Position numbers and translations under genes: made by a program. Under the pieces are notes generated by a model, which ran no database searches, was not told the DNA's origin, and was given only the letters and a program-made list of their open reading frames with translations. DNA of 64,000 nt, taken from Anaspis maculata. Its lineage: Eukaryota > Arthropoda > Insecta > Coleoptera > Scraptiidae. The stretch spans positions 56,603,416-56,667,415 of the forward strand of contig OX421966.1 of NCBI GenBank assembly GCA_949128115.1. Direction: 5' to 3'. This document shows, piece by piece, positions 47,235 to 58,125 of this stretch (its first letter is position 1; the number at the start of each line of letters is the position of its first letter).

Positions 47235-50200
47235 AACATAGCCATTGGTGACTTCCATCGAGCAAAGATTGATGAGGGGGCACAAAAAACAACCCCAAAA
47301 AAAATCCTAAATTCCCAACCCAATATTGAAAAATACATTTGAAAAGTTTCCCATCATACGAATTCTTTGAAAAACTCCCGGAACGTTTCAAACATGAGTG
47401 GCTTTCATTCAGCAAAGTTTGATGGGGGGGCACGAAGAAACAACCCCAAGAAAAAATAATTCGAAATTTCCCAACCCAATATTGAAAAACTCTTTTGAAA
47501 GGTTTCCCATCATACGAATTTTCTGAAAAACTCCCGGAACGTGTCAAACATTGGTGGTTTTCATTCAGCAAAGTTCAATGAGGAAGCACAAGAAAAGAAC
47601 CCAGAAAAAAAATTCTGAATTTCCCAACCCAATATTGAAAAAAAAATTTGAAAAGTTTCCCATCATACGAATTCTCTGAAAAACTCCCGGAACGTTTCAA
47701 ACATGAGTGGCTTTCATTCAGCTAAGTTTGATGAGGGGGCACAAAGAAACAACCCCAAGAAAAAAAAATTCGAAATTTCCCAACCCAATATTGAAAAATT
47801 CTTTTGAAAGGTTTCCCATCATACGAATTTTCTGAAAAACTTTCAAACCGTGTCAAACATTGGTGGCTTTCATTCAGCTAAGTTTGATGAGGGGGCACGA
47901 AGAAACAACCCCAAGAAAAAATAATTCGAAATTTCCCAACCCAATATTGAAAAATTCTTTTGAAAGGTTTCCCATCATACGAATTTTCTGAAAAACTTTC
48001 AAAACGTGTCAAACATTGGTGGCTTTCATTCAGCAAAGTTTGATGAGGGGGCACGAAGAAACAACCCCAAGAAAAAATAATTCGAAATTTCCCAACCCAA
48101 TATTGAAAAATTCTTTTGAAAGGTTTCCCATCATACGAATTCTCTGAAAAACTCCCGGAACGTTTCAAACATGAGTGGCTTTCATTCAGCTAAGTTTGAT
48201 GAGGGGGCACGGAGAAACAACCCCAAGAAAAAATAATTCGAAATTTCCCAACCCAATATTGAAAAATTCTTTTGAAAGGTTTCCCATCATACGAATTTTC
48301 TGAAAAACTTTCAAAACGTGTCAAACATTGGTGGCTTTCATTCAGCAAAGTTTGATGAGGGGGCACGAAGAAACAACCCCAAGAAAAAATAATTCAAAAT
48401 TTCCCAACCCAATATTGAAAGAATTTTTGAAAGGTTTCCCATCATACGAGTTCTCTGAAAAACTCCCGGAACGTTTCAAACATGAGTGGCTTTCATTTAG
48501 CTAAGTTTGATGAGGAGGCACGGAGAAACAACCCCAAGAAAAAATAATTCGAAATTTCCCAACCCAATATTGAAAAATTCTTTTGAAAGGTTTCCCATCA
48601 TACGAATTTTCTGAAAAACTTTCAAAACGTGTCAAACATTGGTGGCTTTCATTCAGCAAAGTTTGATGAGGGGGCACGAAGAAACAACCCCAAGAAAAAA
48701 TAACTCGAAATTTCCCAACCCAATATTGAAAAATTCTTTTGAAAGGTTTCCCATCATACGAATTTTCTGAAAAACTTTCAAACCGTGTCAAACATTGGTG
48801 GCTTTCATTCAGCTAAGTTTGATGAGGGGGCACGAAGAAACAACCCCAAGAAAAAATAATTCGAAATTTCCCAACCCAATATTGAAAAATTCTTTTGAAA
48901 GGTTTCCCATCATACGAATTTTCTGAAAAACTTTCAAAACGTGTCAAACATTGGTGGCTTTCATTCAGCAAAGTTTGATGAGGGGGCACGAAGAAACAAC
49001 CCCAAGAAAAAATAATTCGAAATTTCCCAACCCAATATTGAAAAATTATTTTGAAAGGTTTCCCATCATACGAATTCTCTGAAAAACTTCCGGAACGTGT
49101 CAAACATTGGTGGTTCTCCTTCAGCAAAGTTTAATGAGGAAGCACGAGAAAAAAACACCAAAAAAAAAATCTAAATTTCCCAACCAGATATTGAAAAAAT
49201 AATTTGATAGGTCTCCCATCATACGAATTCTCTAAAAAAAACTCCCGGAACGTGTCAAACATGAGTGGCTTTCATTTAGCTGAGTTTGATGAGGGGGCAC
49301 GGCGAAACAACCCCAAAAAAAAATAATTCGAAATTTCCCAACCCAATATTGAAAAACTCTTTTGAAAGGTTTCCCATCATACGAATTCTCTGAAAAACTC
49401 CCGGAACGTTTCAAACATGAGTGGCTTTCATTCAGCTAAGTTTGATGAGGGGGCACGGAGAAACAACCCCAAGAAAAAATAATTCGAAATTTCCCAACCC
49501 AATATTGAAAAATTCTTTTGAAAGGTTTCCCATCATACGAATTTTCTAAAAAACTCCCGGAACGTGTCACACATCGATGGCTTCCATTCAACCTAGTAAA
49601 TTGAGGGGGCACGAAAAAAGAACCAAAAAAAAATCTAAATTTCCCAACCCAATATTGAAAAATTCTTTTGAAAGGTTTCCCATCATACGAATTTTCTGAA
49701 AAACCTTCAAAACGTGTCAAACATTGGTGGCTTTCATTCAGCAAAGTTTGATGAGGGGGCACGAAGAAACAACCCCAAGAAAAAATAATTCGAAATTTCC
49801 CAACCCAATATTGAAAAATTCTTTTGAAAAATTTCCCATCATACGAATTTTCTGAAAAACTTTTAAAACGTGTCAAACATTGATGGCTTCCATTCAGCCA
49901 AGTGAATTGAGGGGGCACGATAAAAGAAAAAAAAAATCTAAATTTCCCAACCCAATATTGAAAAATTCTTTTGAAAGGTTTCCCATCATACGAATTTTCT
50001 GAAAAACCTTCAAAACGTGTCAAACATTGGTGGCTTTCATTCAGCAAAGTTTGATGAGGGGGCACGAAGAAACAACCCCAAGAAAAAATAATTCGAAATT
50101 TCCCAACCCAATATTGAAAAATTCTTTTGAAAAATTTCCCATCATACGAATTTTCTGAAAAACTTTTAAAACGTGTCAAACATTGATGGCTTCCATTCAG

Positions 50201-50266
50201 CCAAGTGAATTGAGGGGGCACGATAAAAGAAAAAAAAAATCTAAATTTCCCAACCCAATATTGAAA
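47235..50266 (-). repeat. 156-bp tandem array, left arm (outer part)
   Basis: About 19 units of 156 bp (52 codons), in minus orientation. Each has the blocks CCCATCATACGAATT, AAACATTGGTGGCTTTCATT and CAACCCAATATTGAAAAA. Because the period is a multiple of three, minus-strand frames stay open across several units (the longest is 49,436-50,221), but indels break them between blocks. Near 49,640-50,266 a two-unit segment of about 314 bp is duplicated almost exactly. Confidence 0.95.
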
Positions 50267-51034
50267 TATAAAGTTGTAGTAAATAAGTCTTCTCCACTTG
50301 TTTTTTATGTTGTTTACTCGAGTTTCGGCTAGTTAAATGTATAAAGCCATTTTCAAAACTAATTTGACATAGCATAGAACTTTATGTCTAAGTAATGATG
50401 TAACAATGAAGAATAGACGTAACAGGTAAAACAACAAAAGAAAATGAAGGAGAGGATTATAAAATTGGGAGTAGAGCTGGTATAATGTAGATGTTGTCAA
50501 AATCGGTTTGTTCGTTGAGGAGGCTATCTGGATCAAGATTGAATTGTTTTTTTATTTGCAAAATTTCAGAAAATTCAATTAGGTGTCTGTTGTCAAGTTT
50601 TTGGACTGGTTTTAAACAATTAAAAGCAAAATCATGACCTTCGACAACTACATGTCTTGTAAAGTTTGATTTTATATCGAACGCAGGTAGTTCCCTGCGG
50701 TGCTCATTTAGTCTAATTTTGAAAGATCTTATTGTGCGACCTATATCTATTTTGACAACATCTACATTATACCAGCTCTACTCCCAATTTTATAATCCTC
50801 TCCTTCATTTTCTTTTGTTGTTTTACCTGTTACGTCTATTCTTCATTGTTACATCATTACTTAGACATAAAGTTCTATGCTATGTCAAATTAGTTTTGAA
50901 AATGGCTTTATACATTTAACTAGCCGAAACTCGAGTAAACAATATAAAAAACAGGTGGAGAGGAGAAGACTTATTTACTACAACTTTATACTATACAACT
51001 CCATTTTGAGCACCATGGATCCCTTTATCAATTT
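50267..51034. mobile_element. Penelope-like insertion with inverted arms inside the array
   Basis: A 768-bp insertion with a 12-bp target duplication CCAATATTGAAA (50,255-50,266 and 51,035-51,046). Its minus-strand half holds the coding end of a GIY-YIG domain plus 3' UTR. From about 50,750 an inverted copy of the same 3' end runs on the plus strand to TGGATCCCTTTATCAATTT. The right arm extends about 45 bp further than the left. The paired segments GGCT and AGCC followed by GAAAC (about 50,902-50,931) resemble the hammerhead-like motif known from Penelope-like elements. The copy at 1,346-1,530 has the same ends. Confidence 0.88.
50457..50750 (-). pseudogene. Penelope-like GIY-YIG endonuclease, C-terminal fragment
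   Basis: Ninety-seven codons are open to a TAA. The fragment starts IGRTIRSFKIRLNEHRRE, which corresponds to the YIG..R...R..EH part of the GIY-YIG nuclease domain used by Penelope-like retroelements, followed by RHVVVEGHDFAF (a His-containing block of the same domain) and a C-terminal tail ending IIPALLPIL. The GIY half and the reverse transcriptase are missing because the frame begins at the junction with the inverted arm. No frameshift lies within the remaining part, so the insertion is not very old. It cannot act on its own. Confidence 0.8.
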
Positions 51035-51964
51035 CCAATATTGAAAAAAAAATTTGAAAGGTTTCCCATCATACGAACTTTCTGGAAAACTCCCGGAACG
51101 TGTCAACGTTGATGGTTTTCATTCAGCAAAGTTTAATGGGGGGGCACGAGAAAACAACCCCAAAAAAAAATAAATCGAAATTTCCCAACCCAATATTGAA
51201 TAATTTTTTTGAAAGGTTTCCCATCATACGAATTTTCTGAAAAACTCCCGGAACGTGTCAAACATTGGTGGTTCTCATTCAGCAAAGTTTAATGAGGAAG
51301 CACAAGAAAAGAACCAAAAAAAAAGTTCTGAATTTCCCAACCCAATATTGAAAAAAAAAATTGAAAAGTTTCCCATCATACGAATTCTCTGAAAAACTCC
51401 TGGAACGTTTCAAACATGAGTGGCTTTCATTCAGCAAAGTTTGATGGGGGGGCACGAAGAAACAACCCCAAGAAAAAAAAATTCGAAATTTCCCAACCCA
51501 ATATTGAAAAATTCATTTGAAAGGTTTCCCATAATACGAATTTCCTGAAAAACTTCCAAAACGTGTCAAACATTGGTGGCTTTCATTCAGCAAAGTTTGA
51601 TGAGGGGGCACAAAGAAACAACCCCAAGAAAAAAAAATTCGAAATTTCCCAACCCAATATTGAAAAATTCATTTGAAAGGTTTCCCATCATACGAATTTC
51701 CTGAAAAACTTTCAAAACGTGTCAAACATTGGTGGCTTTCATTCAGCCAAGTTTGATGAGGGAGCACGAAGAAACAACCCCAAGAAAAAATAATTCGAAA
51801 TTTCACAACCCAATATTGAAAAATTCTTTTGAAAGGTTTCCCCATCATACGAACTTTCTGGAAAACTCCCGGAACGTGTCAACGTTGATGGTTTTCATTC
51901 AGCATTCATTCATTCATTCATTCAAGTTTAATGGGGGGGCACGAGAAAACAACCCCAAAAAAAA
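51035..51964 (-). repeat. 156-bp tandem array, left arm (inner part)
   Basis: About six further units in the same minus orientation as 47,235-50,266, interrupted from them only by the Penelope-like insertion. A short TTCA microsatellite (about 51,899-51,923) lies inside the last unit before the orientation switches. Confidence 0.95.
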
Positions 51965-54900
51965 TTTTGTTGGGTTGGGAAATTGAGATATTTTTTCTGG
52001 TTCTTTTTTCGTGCCCCCTCAATTTACTTGGCTGAATGGAAGCCATCAATGTTTGACACGTTCCGGGAGTTTTTTAGAAAATTCGTATGATGGGAAACCT
52101 TTCAAATGAGTTTTTCAATATTGGGTTGGGAAATTTCGAATTATTTTTTCTTGGGGTTGTTTCTTCGTGCCCCCTCATCAAACTTAGCTGAATGAAAGCC
52201 ACTCATGTTTGAAACGTTCCGGGAGTTTTTCAGAGAATTCGTATGATGGGAAACTTTTAATTTTTTTTTTTCAATATTGGGTTGGGAAATTCAGAATTTT
52301 TTTTTTGGGTTCTTTTCTTGTGCTTCCTCATTGAACTTTGCTGAATGAAAACCATCAATGTTTGACACGTTCTGGGAGTATTTCAGAAAATTCGTATGAT
52401 GGGAAACCTTTCAAAAGAATTTTTCAATATTGGGTTGGGAAATTTCGAATTATTTTTTCTTGGGGTTGTTTCTTCGTGCCCCCTCATCAAACTTTGCTGA
52501 ATGAAAGCCACCAATGTTTGACACGTTTTGAAAGTTTTTCAGAAAATTCGTATGATGGGAAACCTTTCAAAAGAATTTTTCAATATTGGGTTGGGAAATT
52601 TCGAATTATTTTTTCTTGGGGTTGTTTCTTCGTGCCCCCTCATCGAACTTAGCTGAATGAAAGCCACTCATGTTTGAAACGTTCCGGGAGTTTTTCAGAG
52701 AATTCGTATGATGGGAAACTTTTAATTTTTTTTTTTCAATATTGGGTTGGGAAATTCAGAATTTTTTTTTTGGGTTCTTTTCTTGTGCTTCCTCATTGAA
52801 CTTTGCTGAATGAAAACCATCAATGTTTGACACGTTCTGGGAGTATTTCAGAAAATTCGTATGATGGGAAACCTTTCAAAAGAATTTTTCAATATTGGGT
52901 TGGGAAATTTCGAATTATTTTTTCTTGGGGTTGTTTCTTCGTGCCCCCTCATCAAACTTTGCTGAATGAAAGCCACCAATGTTTGACACGTTTTGAAAGT
53001 TTTTCAGAAAATTCGTATGATGGGAAACCTTTCAAAAGAATTTTTCAATATTGGGTTGGGAAATTTCGAATTATTTTTTCTTGGGGTTGTTTCTTCGTGC
53101 CCCCTCATCAAACTTGGCTGAATGAAAGCCACTCATGTTTGAAACGTTCTGGGAGTTTTTCAAAGAATTCGTATGATGGAAAACTTTTCAATTTTTTTTT
53201 TCAATATCGGGTTGGTAATTTCTTTTTTTTTTGGTTTTTTTTTCTCGTGCCCCCTCATTAAACTTTGCTGAATGAGAACCATCAATGTTTGACACGTTTT
53301 GAAAGTTTTTCAGAAAATTCGTATGATGGGAAACCTTTCAAAAGAATTTTTCAATATTGGGTTGGGAAATTTCGAATTATTTTTTTTGAGGTTGTTTCTT
53401 TGTGCCCCCTTATCAAACTCAGCTGAGTGAAAGCCACTCATGTTTGACACGTTCCGGAAGTTTTTCAGAGAATTCGTATGATGGGAAACCTATCAAATTA
53501 TTTTTTCAATATCTGGTTGGGAAATTTAGATTTTTTTTTGGTGTTTTTTTCTCGTGCCCCCTCATTAAACTTTGCTGAATGAGAACCACTCATGTTTGAA
53601 ACGTTCCGGGAGTTTTTCAGAGAATTCGTATGATGGGAAACTTTTCAAATTTTTTTTTCAATATTGGGTTGGGAAATTCAGAATTTTTTTTTTGGGTTCT
53701 TTTCTTGTGCTTCCTCATTGAACTTTGCTGAATGAAAACCATCAATGTTTGACACGTTCTGGGAGTTTTTCAGAAAATTCGTATGATGGGAAACCTTTCA
53801 AAAGAATTTTTCAATATTGGGTTGGGAAATTTCGAATTATTTTTTCTTGGGGTTGTTTCTTCGTGTACCTCATCAAACTTTGCTGAATGAAAGCCACCAA
53901 TGTTTGACACGTTTTGAAAGTCTTTCAGAAAATTCGTATGATGGGAAACCTTTCAAAAGAATTTTTCAATATTAGGTTGGGAAATTTCGAATTATTTTTT
54001 CTTGGGGTTGTTTCTCCGTGCCCCCTCATCAAACTCAGCTGAATGAAAGCCACTCATGTTTGAAACGTTCCGGGAGTTTTTCAGAGAACTCGTATGATGG
54101 GAAACCTTTCAAAAATTCTTTCAATATTGGGTTGGGAAATTTTGAATTATTTTTTCTTGGGGTTGTTTCTTCGTGCCCCCTCATCAAACTTTGCTGAATG
54201 AAAGCCACCAATGTTTGACACGTTTTGAAAGTTTTTCAGAAAATTCGTATGATGGGAAACCTTTCAAAAGAATTTTTCAATATTGGGTTGGGAAATTTCG
54301 AATTATCTTTTCTTGGGGTTGTTTCTCCGTGCCCCCTCATCAAACTTAGCTGAATGAAAGCCACTCATGTTTGAAACGTTCCGGAAGTTTTTCAGAGAAT
54401 TCGTATGATGGGAAACTTTTCAAATTTTTTTTTCAATATTGGGTTGGGAAATTCAGAATTTTTTTTTTGGGTTCTTTTCTTGTGCTTCCTCATTGAACTT
54501 TGCTGAATGAAAACCATCAATGTTTGACACGTTCTGGGAGTTTTTCAGAAAATTCGTATGATGGGAAACCTTTCAAAAGAATTTTTCAATATTGGGTTGG
54601 GAAATTTCGAATTATTTTTTCTTGGGGTTGTTTCTTCGTGTACCTCATCAAACTTTGCTGAATGAAAGCCACCAATGTTTGACACGTTTTGAAAGTCTTT
54701 CAGAAAATTCGTATGATGGGAAACCTTTCAAAAGAATTTTTCAATATTAGGTTGGGAAATTTCGAATTATTTTTTCTTGGGGTTGTTTCTCCGTGCCCCC
54801 TCATCAAACTCAGCTGAATGAAAGCCACTCATGTTTGAAACGTTCCGGGAGTTTTTCAGAGAACTCGTATGATGGGAAACCTTTCAAAAATTCTTTCAAT

Positions 54901-57166
54901 ATTGGGTTGGGAAATTTTGAATTATTTTTTCTTGGGGTTGTTTCTTCGTGCCCCCTCATCAAACTTTGCTGAATGAAAGCCACCAATGTTTGACACGTTT
55001 TGAAAGTTTTTCAGAAAATTCGTATGATGGGAAACCTTTCAAAAGAATTTTTCAATATTGGGTTGGGAAATTTCGAATTATCTTTTCTTGGGGTTGTTTC
55101 TCCGTGCCCCCTCATCAAACTTAGCTGAATGAAAGCCACTCATGTTTGAAACGTTCCGGAAGTTTTTCAGAGAACTCGTATGATGGGAAACCTTTCAAAA
55201 ATTCTTTCAATATTGGGTTGGGAAATTTTGAATTATTTTTTCTTGGGGTTGTTTCTTCGTGCCCCCTCATCAAACTTTGCTGAATGAAAGCCACCAATGT
55301 TTGACACGTTTTGAAAGTTTTTCAGAAAATTCGTATGATGGGAAACCTTTCAAAAGAATTTTTCAATATTGGGTTGGGAAATTTCGAATTATCTTTTCTT
55401 GGGGTTGTTTCTCCGTGCCCCCTCATCAAACTTAGCTGAATGAAAGCCACTCATGTTTGAAACGTTCCGGAAGTTTTTCAGAGAACTCGTATGATGGGAA
55501 ACCTTTCAAAAATTCTTTCAATATTGGGTTGGGAAATTTTGAATTATTTTTTCTTGGGGTTGTTTCTTCGTGCCCCCTCATCAAACTTTGCTGAATGAAA
55601 GCCACCAATGTTTGACACGTTTTGAAAGTTTTTCAGAAAATTCGTATGATGGGAAACCTTTCAAAAGAATTTTTCAATATTGGGTTGGGAAATTTCGAAT
55701 TATTTTTTCTTGGGGTTGTTTCTTCGTGTACCTCATCAAACTTTGCTGAATGAAAGCCACCAATGTTTGACACGTTTTGAAAGTCTTTCAGAAAATTCGT
55801 ATGATGGGAAACCTTTCAAAAGAATTTTTCAATATTAGGTTGGGAAATTTCGAATTATTTTTTCTTGGGGTTGTTTCTCCGTGCCCCCTCATCAAACTCA
55901 GCTGAATGAAAGCCACTCATGTTTGAAACGTTCCGGGAGTTTTTCAGAGAACTCGTATGATGGGAAACCTTTCAAAAATTCTTTCAATATTGGGTTGGGA
56001 AATTTTGAATTATTTTTTCTTGGGGTTGTTTCTTCGTGCCCCCTCATCAAACTTTGCTGAATGAAAGCCACCAATGTTTGACACGTTTTGAAAGTTTTTC
56101 AGAAAATTCGTATGATGGGAAACCTTTCAAAAGAATTTTTCAATATTGGGTTGGGAAATTTCGAATTATCTTTTCTTGGGGTTGTTTCTCCGTGCCCCCT
56201 CATCAAACTTAGCTGAATGAAAGCCACTCATGTTTGAAACGTTCCGGAAGTTTTTCAGAGAACTCGTATGATGGGAAACCTTTCAAAAATTCTTTCAATA
56301 TTGGGTTGGGAAATTTTGAATTATTTTTTCTTGGGGTTGTTTCTTCGTGCCCCCTCATCAAACTTTGCTGAATGAAAGCCACCAATGTTTGACACGTTTT
56401 GAAAGTTTTTCAGAAAATTCGTATGATGGGAAACCTTTCAAAAGAATTTTTCAATATTGGGTTGGGAAATTTCGAATTATTTTTTCTTGGGGTTGTTTCT
56501 TCGTGCCCCCTCATCAAACTTAGCTGAATGAAAGCCACCAATGTTTGACACGGTTTGAAAGTTTTTCAGAAAATTCGTATGATGGGAAACCTTTCAAAAG
56601 AATTTTTCAATATTGGGTTGGGAAATTTCGAATTTTTTTTTCTTGGGGTTGTTCCTTTGTGCCCCCTCATCAAACTTAGCTGAATGAAAGCCACTCATGT
56701 TTGAAACGTTCCGGGAGTTTTTCAGAGAATTCGTATGATGGGAAACTTTTCAAATTTTTTTTTCAATATTGGGTTGGGAAATTCAGAATTTTTTTTCTGG
56801 GTTCTTTTCTTGTGCTTCCTCATTGAACTTTGCTGAATGAAAACCACCAATGTTTGACACGGTTTGAAAGTTTTTCAGAAAATTCGTATGATGAGAAATC
56901 TTTCAAAAGAATTTTTCAATATTGGGTTGGGAAATTTCGAATTATTTTTTCTTGGGGTTGTTTCTTCGTGCCCCCCCATCAAACTTTGCTGAATGAAAGC
57001 CACTCATGTTTGAAACGTTCCGGGAGTTTTTCAAAGAATTCGTATGATGGGAAACTTTTCAAATGTATTTTTCAATATTGGGTTGGGAATTTAGGATTTT
57101 TTTTGGGGTTGTTTTTTGTGCCCCCTCATCAATCTTTGCTCGATGGAAGTCACCAATGGCTATGTT
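51965..57166 (+). repeat. 156-bp tandem array, right arm
   Basis: About 33 units in plus orientation, the mirror image of the left array. Higher-order copies are visible. A variant unit with CGTGTACCTCATC recurs at about 53,862, 54,638 and 55,729, that is, spaced by about 5 and 7 units, and two-unit blocks of about 311 bp repeat nearly exactly between 54,100 and 56,500. This indicates expansion by unequal exchange after the founding inversion. No stable protein-coding signal. Confidence 0.95.
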
Positions 57167-57894
57167 CATCCGCACAAAGCGCTTACTAAGCTCTCAGCCG
57201 CCTACGGCTGAACGCCACATACCTATCAGCGAGAGCGCTCGCCGAGTGATAACTCATCGGCTGCCATTTTATCTAGCAAAAATATTCTTGCTCACTTGAT
57301 AGGTTGTCGCCCAGTTAACCAAACTCAACGTCAAATTTGGCGTCAAATTTGACAAAAATCGCCGTGTGGAAGAGTAAATTATAGAGGTGTGTGAACTGTG
57401 AACTCGAGCGTGAACTGGTGTGAACGGATTGTTTTTTCTGCGACACCCTGTATATTTTAAAAGTTGCAAATATCATAATTTTCAATTTTGAAATAGATGG
57501 GAAAAATTGTTCTCAAAGAAGAAATCTCCAGTATAGGGGAATTCTCGGGTGATCGATCACCCATCATGCGTCGTCGTAAGCATGTCGTAAGTGATGACAT
57601 CTTATTTCTGGTGTTATGTCCAGCGAAAACGCGTTTTCTGACAACATAATCAAAATTTGTTTGGTCCGCTGTAATTAGGAGCTAGCTTCAGGACGCCAGC
57701 TCCGAGGAGCTGGCTCCCAGGAGCTAACTTCACATACGTTATTTACTTCTATAAACTTTGATACATTTTGAAATATTTAGAGTCCCTTGATGGATCAATG
57801 GGGGTACAAAGAATATACTTAGACTGAAGCGCTGAGATCCGCCCCAAGATCATACAAACTGGGAATAGAGATTCTGAATAGAAAACGTAGGTAC

Positions 57895-58125
57895 CTGCAG
57901 CCTGGCAGTGAGGTCCTCGCTCAACGTCCTCTCGCCCGGAGGCACCTGGATGTGCACCTCGAAAACCACCTCCTTGTTATTGTCCTCGTCCAGCTCGTCC
58001 CCGTTCTCCTGCTTCGTCTGTTCCTGCAAAGTGGCCGCGAACAGCACCGAAATCCTGCCCAGGTTGTCCCGCAGGAGACCCACACAGGACCCCCTTATCC
58101 TCACTGTGCCCACCATCGACGACAT
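57895..58125 (-). CDS. First coding exon of an unrecognised gene
   Basis: The frame from the ATG at 58,123-58,125 reads MSSMVGTVRIRGSCVGLL, NLGRISVLFAATLQ, an acidic/polar stretch (ENGDELDEDNNKE), then VVFEVHIQVPPGERTLSEDL and TARLQ at the donor CTGCAG|GTACCT (phase 0). The composition is gene-like and CpG-rich compared with its surroundings. The frame is open upstream to an ATG at 58,362 and includes a hydrophobic segment (YSVVVIVQAWALG), so a longer N-terminus is possible; I prefer the downstream ATG because the upstream part looks like 5' UTR. Downstream exons would lie left of 57,895, where the foldback element begins 150 bp away; none was recognised. I know no family for it. It is divergent with Vps18. 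Confidence 0.6.

Larger units (their letters stand above)
46662..57739. mobile_element. 11.1-kb foldback transposable element with 9-bp target duplication
   Basis: The element starts ACGTATGTGAAGTTAGCTCC and ends with the exact reverse complement. It is flanked by a perfect 9-bp direct repeat TATTTACTT (46,653-46,661 and 57,740-57,748). The outer arms (46,662-47,234 and 57,167-57,739) are each 573 bp, colinear without net indels, and differ at very few positions (for example ATCACGCGAG versus ATCACCCGAG). Inward of the arms, both sides become arrays of a 156-bp unit pointing in opposite directions that meet near 51,965. No transposase is present. Long termini made of repeats plus a 9-bp duplication are the hallmarks of Foldback elements, which are linked to the Mutator-like group; the family label is inference. 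The near identity of the arms implies recent insertion or gene conversion. Confidence 0.93.

Noticed and set aside
49436..50221. 261-codon minus-strand frame, and similar 96-152-codon frames throughout 47-57 kb
   Set aside because: They are the 156-bp repeat read in its open frame; the frame is lost at indels between units and has no start context or domain.
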